Shown piece by piece: positions 30,735-38,018 of a stretch of 64,000 nucleotides of DNA; the first letter of the stretch is position 1, and every line of letters begins with the position of its first letter. The notes under the pieces were generated by a model. That model made no database searches. It had not been told where the DNA came from and was given only the letters and a program-made list of their open reading frames with translations. Made by a program: the position numbers and the translations under genes. This stretch comes from an uncultured Rhodospirillales bacterium (lineage in GTDB: Bacteria > Pseudomonadota > Alphaproteobacteria > Azospirillales > Azospirillaceae): the NCBI GenBank assembly GCA_903920145.1, contig CAIXKV010000139.1, forward strand, positions 1-64,000, given 5' to 3'.

Positions 30735-32333
30735 ATGGCCACACTGATCGACCTTTTGAGCGTTCTGGCTGTCCCATGGGCGGGACTGTCGATGGTCGTC
30801 CTGGCCTTCACGGTCGGCGGCATCGTTTTTCTGGGCGCGCTGGCCCGGCCCCTGACGGAAATCCTGGGGGCAACAGGCCGTGACATTGCGCGACGGACCC
30901 GGCAGATTCTGATTCTCAGCGCATTGGGGTTGCTCCTGGCTGCCGGTGGCCGGATCCTGCTGGAGATGTACCGGCTGGCCACAGCCAGCGGTTTGCCCTT
31001 GGCCGATGTTTGGGCCGATCTGTGGGCGGGATCGTCGGTGCGCGCTGAAGGCGTGTTGGGAAGCGCCGCCATTATGACAATGGGGATTGTCGGAACCCGC
31101 TGGGACCAGCGCCGCCCCATCTTGCTGTCACTGGTCGCCTGCGTCATTCTGGGAGCGGCGGCGCTGTCGGTTCAAGGCGGCTCCTGGCCGGGCGGGAATC
31201 GCTGGCCGCTGGTGGCGCTGGCCTTTGTTCATGGGGCGGCGGTGTCAATTTGGTTGGGCGGCTTACCTTACTATCTGGGCGCCTTGGCGTTATCGAAGGA
31301 CCATGTGGCCGGCTACCGAGTCAGCGCCCGTTTTGCCGCACTGGCCGGCGGCGCGATGCTGGCAACGGTGATCAGTGGCGTGGGCTTGGCCTATGGCCAT
31401 ATCGAGTCTCCGGGCGGGCTCTACCAGACCGCTTACGGCGTCATGCTGCTGGCGAAGGGGCTGCTGTTTTTGGTCCTGGTCGGCCTTAGCTGCGGAGCGG
31501 TCCTGATCATCCAGCGGTTACGGCGCTCTCCCGATGCGCCGATGCTGGTGCTGCGTCGTTTGACCGAAGCGGCATTGGGGGTTGGGGTTACGGTGTTCGT
31601 GGCCTCGGCTTGGCTATCCCTGCTCCCGGTTGCTCCCCAATTCCCGTTCACCCCGGACCTAAAAGGCGGTGGGGCGGCGGCGTGGGATCATTGGGTAGAG
31701 CAGGTGGCATCAACCTTCCCCCGTCTGGTCGCCCCTGACCCGACCGGAGAAACCGTATCCTCCGATGCCGCCACGCGGGCCTGGTCCGAGGTCACCCACC
31801 ACTGGGCGGGTGTCCTGGTTATGGTTATGGGCCTACTGGCACTGTTGGAACGCTGGCGTCCGCTCCTGTTGGTGCGGCATTGGCCGCTGCTGTTTCTGGG
31901 TTTGGCCGCATGGGTAGGAATCCGTGCCGATCCAGAAAGCTGGCCCCTCGGCACTCTCGGCTTCTGGGAGACTATGCGCGATCCTGGAGTGGCGTGGCAT
32001 CGCCTCCTGATCCTCGTGCTGATCGGTTTGGGGCTGGTCGAATGGGGGGGCCGAATCGGTCTTTTCGCATCCCGCACAGCCCTGGTCTTTCCGATCCTGA
32101 TGGCTACCGGGGGAACGCTGATCTTTGCCGATCCCCAGGCTGGGGGGACGCTTCAACGGGAACTGTTGTTCGAATGGACCTATAGTCCGATCGCGCTGCT
32201 GGCGGTTGTCGGGGCCTGGGCGCGGTGGCTGGAGCTACGCCTATCGTCGCCGGTTGGTCGGCTTGCCGGGTGGCTGTGGCCAGTCGCCTTTGTGTTAATT
32301 GGTTTGATCTTGTTGATGGATCGGGAATTTTAG
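30735..32333 (+). CDS. CopD-domain membrane protein
   Basis: A 532-residue polytopic protein with about 13 helices. It carries the CopD-like core (FVHGAAVSIWLGGLPY, ALSKD, FAALAGGAMLATVISGV, YGVMLLAKGLLFLVLV), related to copper-resistance inner-membrane proteins. A large periplasmic loop follows (about residues 295-340) and a second helical bundle contains conserved-looking His residues (EVTHHWAGVL, VAWHRLLIL). Copper transport is the family role; no CopC or regulator is adjacent, so the function here is tentative. It precedes hpnN on the same strand by 187 nt. Confidence 0.8.
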   Translation: MATLIDLLSVLAVPWAGLSMVVLAFTVGGIVFLGALARPLTEILGATGRDIARRTRQILILSALGLLLAAGGRILLEMYRLATASGLPLADVWADLWAGSSVRAEGVLGSAAIMTMGIVGTRWDQRRPILLSLVACVILGAAALSVQGGSWPGGNRWPLVALAFVHGAAVSIWLGGLPYYLGALALSKDHVAGYRVSARFAALAGGAMLATVISGVGLAYGHIESPGGLYQTAYGVMLLAKGLLFLVLVGLSCGAVLIIQRLRRSPDAPMLVLRRLTEAALGVGVTVFVASAWLSLLPVAPQFPFTPDLKGGGAAAWDHWVEQVASTFPRLVAPDPTGETVSSDAATRAWSEVTHHWAGVLVMVMGLLALLERWRPLLLVRHWPLLFLGLAAWVGIRADPESWPLGTLGFWETMRDPGVAWHRLLILVLIGLGLVEWGGRIGLFASRTALVFPILMATGGTLIFADPQAGGTLQRELLFEWTYSPIALLAVVGAWARWLELRLSSPVGRLAGWLWPVAFVLIGLILLMDREF

Positions 32334-32357
32334 GAACGGTTGAGGGAGGGTTTTCCT

Positions 32358-32440
32358 AGGCTTTCGTGGGCTCCTTTGAGGTCAAGGAGGCCGTATCTTT
32401 TTGCGGGTGCGAGGTAGCCCTGCGAAAGTCAAGGGAACGG
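32358..32440. repeat. Repeat D copy upstream of hpnN
   Basis: ctttcgtgggctc (32361-32373), then gaggtcaaggagg (32378-32390), tgcgggtgcg and tgcgaaag (32402-32428). The same ordered set of elements appears after hpnK at 37880-38015. A short tandem, gcgccttagtgccttagcgcc, follows around 32451-32472. Confidence 0.55.
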
Positions 32441-32520
32441 TGCTACCCTAGCGCCTTAGTGCCTTAGCGCCTATGCGGTGCCTCCCCCTTAGTGAAGCAT
32501 TCTTTGGATTTGTCAGTATG

Positions 32521-35163
32521 AAACGGATTGACCGCCTTTTGGACCAGTTGGCGCTGGCACTGGTCGAAAACAGCCGGCGTTTTGCTGCTCTGGTGGTGTT
32601 GATGAGCCTGCTCGGTGCGGGCGGCCTGGGCTGGGTGGCGGCAACCCGGCTGGGGATGGACACCGATTTGGATAAGCTGCTGTCGGCCAATGAGCCCTGG
32701 CGCCAGCAAGAAATCGTGTTTGACCGAACATTCCCCCAGTTCGACGATGTGCTCGTGGCGGTGATCGACGGCGATACGCCGGAGGCTGCCGAGGACGGCG
32801 CGGCGTCATTGGCGCAACGGTTGGAGCCGCGCCGGGATTTGTTTTTGAGCGTTCGCCGGCCCGATGACGACCCTTTGTTTCGGCGCGACGGATTGTTGTT
32901 CCTGCCAACGTCCGAAGTGGCAGCCATCACCGAGCGAATCATCGATTCTCAGGCTTTTATTGGATCATTAGCGGCAGATCCCAGTTTGCGCGGTCTTTTT
33001 GGAACCTTGACTCTGGCTCTGGACGGCGTCATTCACGGCGATGCGGCCTTTTCCCGACTGGAAGTTCCCTTGGCAACCATTTCCGATGCCGTTGCTGCCA
33101 GTTTAGCCGGTCATGGTCGAACATTGTCCTGGTCCAGTCTGTTGACCGGCGAAAAGCCGCGCGCCGAAGAAATGCGCCGCTTTGTGATGCTGAAGGTTGT
33201 CCGAAATTTTGGCGAACTGGCCGCCGGAGACGATGCTGTTGCGGCGGTTCGTCAAGCGATCACTGACCTGGGCCTGACTACGGACCACGGTGTGCGGGTG
33301 CGCCTAACCGGGTCGGTGGCCATCGAGAATGACGAATTACAAACCCTGTCAAAGGGCGCCGGGGTTTCGGTGATGCTCTCTTTGGGGTTGGTGTGTTTGG
33401 TGTTGTTTGCCGCCTTGCGCTCGATCCGGTTGATCGTACCAATTTTCATCACCCTGATTGTCGGATTGATTGGAACAGCCGGCTTTGCGGCCCTAGCGGT
33501 TGGCACACTCAACCCAATTTCAGTGGCGTTCGCGGTGCTGTTTATTGGCCTTGCCGTGGATTTCAGCATCCAGTTTACCGTGCGCTATCGCGAAGAGCGG
33601 TATTTGTCCCCGGACCCCGCCGAGGCGCTGCGCGGGACGGCCCGGAACATCAGCAGGGCACTGTTTTTGGCGGCGGCAGCGACCGCCCTGGGTTTTCTCT
33701 CTTTTTTACCAACGGCCTATATCGGCGTATCCCAACTGGGACTGATTGCCGGTGTCGGCATGTTCATTGCTGTGGCTCTGAATTTTACCTTACTGCCGGC
33801 TTTGCTAACCCTGTTTCGACCCCGAGGCGAACCCGCATCGGTGGGGTTCGCCGGGGCTGCTCCCCTGGATCGTTTCTTGATCGAACGGGGACGCTGGGTT
33901 CTGGCCGTGGCGGCGGGAGTGGCGGCCCTTGGGCTCGCCGTGATGCCGTTGTTGCGCTTTGACTTCAATCCGATGGATTTGCGCGACCCCAAGACCGAAT
34001 CGGTAGCGACGGCGCTGGACTTGATGGCCAACCCCGACACCTCGCCCTTCACGGCGGAAATTCTGGTCAAATCGGTGGCGGATGTTCCAGTCTTGCTCGA
34101 CCGGCTGGAGGCTCTCCCGGACGTTCATCGGGCGTTAGCCATCACCCGTTTCGTCCCGGAAGACCAAGCTCCCAAATTGGCGCTGATCTCCGACGCCGAG
34201 GCCCTGTTGGGGCCGACGTTGACGCCGGTGGCGGTGGCGTCGCCCCCCGATGCTGCCGCAATCCGCTCGACCATGGCGGCAACGGTGCAGCGGTTGCGCG
34301 TCCTGGATAGCCAACAACCGGGGGCGCATCGGCTGGCCGATCTGTTGGATCAGGTGCGGGGCCGCAACGACGCCTTTTTTGCCACATTGAGTCGCTCTTT
34401 GCTGTCGGGGTGGCCGCTGCAATTGGGAGCGTTACGCGATGCGCTGTCGGCGAAGCCGGTGGTTTTGGGCCATCTATCCGAGACCATGACCCGAGACTGG
34501 GTCGCTCCCGATGGGAGCGCTCGGATTCAAGTGTTTCCGGCGGGGCGGATCGGCGACACGGCGGTGATGGGGCGCTTTGTCGATGCCGTGCAGAGCGTGG
34601 CGCCTGGAGCCACCGGCCCCGTCGTGACGGTGCGAGAGTCGGCAGCGACGATTATTCGGGCCTTTGTCGAGGCCGGAGGGTTGGCGCTAGCGGCCATCGC
34701 GCTGCTGTTGTGGCTGGTGTTGCGGCGGATTGAGGATGTGGCCTTGGTCCTCGCACCGTTACTGTTGTCGTCCTTGATGACTGTCATCACCAGCGTAACC
34801 CTGGGGCCGGTATTGAATTTTGCCAACGTGATCGCGTTGCCGCTGCTGCTGGGGATCGGGGTCGCTTTTAACATCTATTTTGTTGTCAATTGGCGGCGAG
34901 GGTTGATTGGGCCTTTGCAGTCGAGTACCGCTCGGGCCGTCGTGTTCAGTGCATTGACCACGACGGTTGCGTTCGGCAGTCTCGCGTTATCGAATCATCC
35001 GGGAACGGCATCCATGGGGGTGTTGTTGGTCATTTCCCTAGGGTTCACGCTGTTAAATACCCTGGTGACGTTGCCAGCACTGCTGGGCTGGATGGACCGG
35101 ATGGCCTTGAAGCGATCGCATAGGATACCCGGAGAGCCGCCAGCACAGGACGCAGCGTCTTGA
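32521..35163 (+). CDS. hpnN: HpnN, RND-family hopanoid/lipid transporter
   Basis: An 880-residue MMPL/RND inner-membrane protein with two periplasmic loops and 12 helices. RND blocks are evident: TRLGMDTDLDKLL after helix 1, FIGLAVDFSIQFTVRYREE (Asp in helix 4), ATALGFLSFLPTAYIGVSQLG, and repeat-half equivalents LPLLLGIGVAFNIYFV and TTTVAFGSLALSNH. HpnN moves hopanoids toward the outer membrane in Rhodopseudomonas and Burkholderia. The neighbouring mlaA, hpnM and hpnK fit this role. ATG at 32521 starts MKRIDRLLDQLALAL; an upstream ATG at 32473 is less likely. Confidence 0.93.
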   Translation, partial: KRIDRLLDQLALALVENSRRFAALVVLMSLLGAGGLGWVAATRLGMDTDLDKLLSANEPWRQQEIVFDRTFPQFDDVLVAVIDGDTPEAAEDGAASLAQRLEPRRDLFLSVRRPDDDPLFRRDGLLFLPTSEVAAITERIIDSQAFIGSLAADPSLRGLFGTLTLALDGVIHGDAAFSRLEVPLATISDAVAASLAGHGRTLSWSSLLTGEKPRAEEMRRFVMLKVVRNFGELAAGDDAVAAVRQAITDLGLTTDHGVRVRLTGSVAIENDELQTLSKGAGVSVMLSLGLVCLVLFAALRSIRLIVPIFITLIVGLIGTAGFAALAVGTLNPISVAFAVLFIGLAVDFSIQFTVRYREERYLSPDPAEALRGTARNISRALFLAAAATALGFLSFLPTAYIGVSQLGLIAGVGMFIAVALNFTLLPALLTLFRPRGEPASVGFAGAAPLDRFLIERGRWVLAVAAGVAALGLAVMPLLRFDFNPMDLRDPKTESVATALDLMANPDTSPFTAEILVKSVADVPVLLDRLEALPDVHRALAITRFVPEDQAPKLALISDAEALLGPTLTPVAVASPPDAAAIRSTMAATVQRLRVLDSQQPGAHRLADLLDQVRGRNDAFFATLSRSLLSGWPLQLGALRDALSAKPVVLGHLSETMTRDWVAPDGSARIQVFPAGRIGDTAVMGRFVDAVQSVAPGATGPVVTVRESAATIIRAFVEAGGLALAAIALLLWLVLRRIEDVALVLAPLLLSSLMTVITSVTLGPVLNFANVIALPLLLGIGVAFNIYFVVNWRRGLIGPLQSSTARAVVFSALTTTVAFGSLALSNHPGTASMGVLLVISLGFTLLNTLVTLPALLGWMDRMALKRSHRIPGEPPAQDAAS

Positions 35164-35210
35164 CCGGAACAGTAAACCACGCAAATTATGGATGAGGGGT
35201 CGCGATTCCC

Positions 35211-36080
35211 ATGACACGGACACAGACAATGACAATCGTTCGAGCAGAGGTGGTCAATTCGGGTGGCATTCCTGAACGTCAGACCCCGAGGCGACAGGGT
35301 GTCAGCGGGGGGCCGCTTTTGGGTCTGGTCATGGCCGGAGTGGTGACGGCATCGGTGCTTGGTTGCGCAACCCCGCCCGCCGATCCTGCGGCCAAGGCCG
35401 AGTTCGAGCAAAACAACGATCCGCTGGAACCCGCCAATCGTTACGTCTTTGAAGTCAATCGGTTCGTCGATTTTCTGGTGATCAAGCCCTGGGCCGACAC
35501 CTATCGTCGGGTTGTTCCTGACTATGGGCGCGCGCGGGTCCATAATATCCTGGGGAACATGGGCCAGCCGCTGGATTTGGGTAACGAACTCCTGCAAGGC
35601 CGGTTCTCCGATGGCGTTACCACCACCGGACGGTTCCTGGTCAATTCGACGTTGGGGGTCGGCGGCATCTTTGACGTTGCAACGGATTTTGGCTTGCCGG
35701 ACAAAGACGGCGACTTTGGGCAGACCCTGTATAGCTGGGGCGTGCCGGATGGCCCTTATCTGGTTCTGCCGCTGTTTGGTCCCTCTAATCCCCGTGATGC
35801 GGTCGGCCTAGGGGTTGATGCTTACGGCGATCCGGTCGGCTTCGGCTTCAGTTACGGCAAGCTGGCGCTGGCCAATGACGCCCATTTCCTAGCTGCGGCC
35901 ACCGACCAACGCGCCGAGTATATCGAGCCATTGGAAGCGTTGGAAAAGTCGTCCATCGACTTTTACGCTCAAGAACGCAGTATGGCCCGACAGCATCGGG
36001 CTAAAGAGTTGGGGCAGCCGATGGTGGATACGCCATACCCCAGTTACGACTCAGACGATCAGGCCAAACCAGCCAAGTAA
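35211..36080 (+). CDS. mlaA: MlaA/VacJ family outer-membrane lipoprotein
   Basis: A 289-residue lipoprotein with an unusually long N-terminal tail before a signal and lipobox VLGC (Cys about residue 47), then the VacJ domain: NDPLEPANRYVFEVNRFVDF, GRARVHNILGNMGQPLDLGNELLQG, RFLVNSTLGVGGIFDVA, GVPDGPYLVLPLFGPSN. MlaA-type proteins sit in the outer membrane and take part in phospholipid trafficking; here the partner genes are hopanoid-type hpnN and hpnM. A bidirectional terminator follows at 36089-36114. Confidence 0.94.
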   Translation: MTRTQTMTIVRAEVVNSGGIPERQTPRRQGVSGGPLLGLVMAGVVTASVLGCATPPADPAAKAEFEQNNDPLEPANRYVFEVNRFVDFLVIKPWADTYRRVVPDYGRARVHNILGNMGQPLDLGNELLQGRFSDGVTTTGRFLVNSTLGVGGIFDVATDFGLPDKDGDFGQTLYSWGVPDGPYLVLPLFGPSNPRDAVGLGVDAYGDPVGFGFSYGKLALANDAHFLAAATDQRAEYIEPLEALEKSSIDFYAQERSMARQHRAKELGQPMVDTPYPSYDSDDQAKPAK

Positions 36081-36088
36081 TACCGTCG

Positions 36089-36114
36089 CGCTTTAATGTT
36101 AACATATTAAAGCG
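36089..36114. terminator. Terminator hairpin after mlaA
   Basis: Perfect 9-bp stem cgctttaat/attaaagcg (36089-36097/36106-36114) with an 8-nt loop, 9 nt past the mlaA stop. The T/A-rich stem base makes it usable from both sides of this convergent junction. Confidence 0.6.
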
Positions 36115-36119
36115 ACCTC

Positions 36120-36205
36120 CAAATGCCTGGTGGGCGCGTCCGCGCCCGCCCGGCGTCTGAGGGCAGCCTTGATGAGTCACCATCAAGGCTCGAGGGTATC
36201 ACAGC
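36120..36205 (-). repeat. Interspersed palindromic repeat (module A, inverted)
   Basis: The reverse complement runs from ataccctcgagccttgatgg through the gactcatcaaggctgccctc segment to gcccggcg. It matches 58949-59018 almost base for base over more than 50 nt, and 61-117 closely. Hairpin arms: agccttgatg/catcaaggct. It lies between the convergent mlaA and hpnM. Confidence 0.85.
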
Positions 36206-36224
36206 CCGATACCGGCGAAAGCCG

Positions 36225-36911
36225 CTATTTCTTGGCGGCCAAGGCTTGAGTTTTGGCTTCCAGGGTTTCGTAAAGGGCTTGAGCACCACCGCGATTCAGC
36301 ACCGAGCTGAACTCTGAGCGGCGGCCTGCCATTTCACTGATCGTGCCGTTGACGAAAATGTCGAGCACCCGGAGTCCGTCTGAGCCGACGCGCAACAGGT
36401 AATTCATCTGAACCGGGTCACCGGCGCTAGGCGTGAGTTGGCTCTCAACGATAACGCCGCCGCCAGTACCGGGGGCTGGCACTTCTCCCGAGATGTCGAA
36501 ACGCTCTCCGTTGTAGCTGTCGAAGTTAGCGGCGTAGTTAGCGATGCTAAAGCGGCTGAAAGCGTCGATGAGACGACGCTGCTCGTCGGCTGCCAAGGTC
36601 GGCCATACGGCACCGGCAGCCAAGCGGGTCATGGCCGGGAAGTCGAAGGTGCGGGTGAGCGAGGGAGTCAGGCGCGCAACCCGGCCTTCGAAGCCCAAGG
36701 CTGCCCCCTCTTTCATGGTGGCCAGCAGAGTGGCATAGAAGGCCCCAATCATCGAGGCCGCTTGCTGGGTCTCGGCGGCGGTCGGGGGGCTGGACTCGGC
36801 GCGAACAGGACTCAAGGCGAACGGCGCCACGGTCAGCACGAAAGCAAGCCCGGCCACGGCGACGGCTCGCATGGGCCGCAGAGTCGGGCGGAAAACGGGG
36901 AAAAAACGCAA
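36225..36911 (-). CDS. hpnM: HpnM / MlaC-like periplasmic lipid carrier
   Basis: A 228-residue exported protein of the Ttg2D/MlaC superfamily, HpnM branch. The signal peptide ends near SPVRAE (residue 38). The mature part carries family signatures LTRTFDFPAMTRLAAG, WPTLAADEQRRLIDAFSRFSIANYA and YLLRVGSDGLRVLDIFVNGTISE. It is thought to shuttle lipid (hopanoid or phospholipid) between membranes with HpnN and MlaA. The start is TTG at 36911 with GGAGG 9 nt upstream; an ATG at 36872 (MRAVAV) is the alternative. It is divergent from hpnK. Confidence 0.92.
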   Translation of the reverse strand: MRFFPVFRPTLRPMRAVAVAGLAFVLTVAPFALSPVRAESSPPTAAETQQAASMIGAFYATLLATMKEGAALGFEGRVARLTPSLTRTFDFPAMTRLAAGAVWPTLAADEQRRLIDAFSRFSIANYAANFDSYNGERFDISGEVPAPGTGGGVIVESQLTPSAGDPVQMNYLLRVGSDGLRVLDIFVNGTISEMAGRRSEFSSVLNRGGAQALYETLEAKTQALAAKK

Positions 36912-37019
36912 GGAAAAGACCTCCGGCGGTGGCGTGAGGCGCCGACGGCGGCCATAGAGGGTGGTCGGCGGCGCGAGTGGGAGATATACGAGCAGCGGGG
37001 TTGGGGGGCAAGGAAGGCC

Positions 37020-37865
37020 ATGGATAGCATGAAACGCGTGATCATTACCGCCGATGACTTTGGTCTGGCGGTGGCCGTCAACGAGGCCGTGGAGATGGCA
37101 TGCCGGGACGGGGTGTTAACCACCGCCAGCCTGATGGTGGGTGCCGAGGCGGCAAACGATGCCATTGAGCGAGCCCGCCATTTGCCGCAGTTACGAGTCG
37201 GTTTGCATGTCGTTCTGGTGGATGGCCGTCCGATGCTACCGCCAGAGCAGATTCCCGCTTTGGTCGGGGCCGATGGCTGTTTCCGGCGGGATTTGGTCGC
37301 GGCGGGGATTCGGTGTTTCTTTACGCCCGGAGCCCGTCGCCAGATCGAAGCGGAGTTGCGCGCCCAATTCTCAGCCTTCGCCGCCACCGGCCTGCCGCTG
37401 GATCATGTCAATGCTCACAATCACTTCCATCTTCATCCGACGGTTTTGGGATTGATCCTCAAGGTGGGCCGGGCCTTTGGGATGCGGGCCATCCGGCTGC
37501 CGCGAGAACCTCGCGCCATCGGGCCGGGAGGCTTGGCGCTGGCGCCCTGGACCGCCCTGATGCGCCTTCGGCTGCGTCTGGCCGGCATCCGGTGCAACGA
37601 TCATGTGCTTGGTTTGAGCCAAACCGGCGCCATGACCGAGTCGGCGGTCCTGGCGCTGCTGGATCGTGCCGATACGTTGCCCCAAGGAAGCGTATCGGAA
37701 CTCTACTTTCATCCGGCAACCCGACGCTGTCCCGAGCTAACCCGGACCATGCCCGACTATGACCACCAGGGCGAGTTGCAGGCTCTACTCAGTCCTCGGG
37801 TCCGCGCCGCGTTGGAAGAGCGCGGATTGAGGCCGATCGCTTTCAGCGATCTTTCAGCCTCATAA
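37020..37865 (+). CDS. hpnK: HpnK, ChbG/YdjC-type deacetylase
   Basis: A 281-residue carbohydrate deacetylase-like protein of the YdjC fold. TADDFG (D12/D13), VGLHVVL and the VNAHNHFHLHP histidine cluster are the metal-binding sites; YFHPA lies near the C terminus. HpnK genes are found in hopanoid clusters and are presumed to modify the hopanoid head-group sugar, although the exact reaction is not proven. ATG at 37020 follows AAGGAAGG; a second ATG is at 37029. The frame is open far upstream across hpnM, which is not coding on this strand. Confidence 0.92.
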   Translation: MDSMKRVIITADDFGLAVAVNEAVEMACRDGVLTTASLMVGAEAANDAIERARHLPQLRVGLHVVLVDGRPMLPPEQIPALVGADGCFRRDLVAAGIRCFFTPGARRQIEAELRAQFSAFAATGLPLDHVNAHNHFHLHPTVLGLILKVGRAFGMRAIRLPREPRAIGPGGLALAPWTALMRLRLRLAGIRCNDHVLGLSQTGAMTESAVLALLDRADTLPQGSVSELYFHPATRRCPELTRTMPDYDHQGELQALLSPRVRAALEERGLRPIAFSDLSAS

Positions 37866-37879
37866 GGGGGGGCTAAAGC

Positions 37880-38015
37880 TTTCGTGGGCTCTGCCCACAC
37901 ACACCCGCAAAGGGCCGGTCGGCCCTTTGAATCCTGGACGTTTTCCCCATAACGTCCCGAGGTCACGGAGGGTATGCCTCCTTGCGGGTTGTCGGGCGGA
38001 ACCTTACGAAGCCTC
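37880..38015. repeat. Repeat D copy after hpnK, containing a terminator hairpin
   Basis: ctttcgtgggctc (37880-37892) and, after an insertion, gaggtcacggagg (37959-37971), ccttgcgggttg and cttacgaag (about 37980-38011) repeat the element order of 32358-32428. Inside lies a perfect stem aaagggcc/ggcccttt (37909-37916/37921-37928), a likely bidirectional terminator between hpnK and ppdK. Confidence 0.55.
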
Positions 38016-38018
38016 CCC

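Noticed and set aside
36438-37019. Plus-strand upstream extension of HpnK
   Set aside because: It is antisense to hpnM, and Gly/Arg-rich sequence without family similarity; HpnK starts at MDSMKRVIITADDFG.
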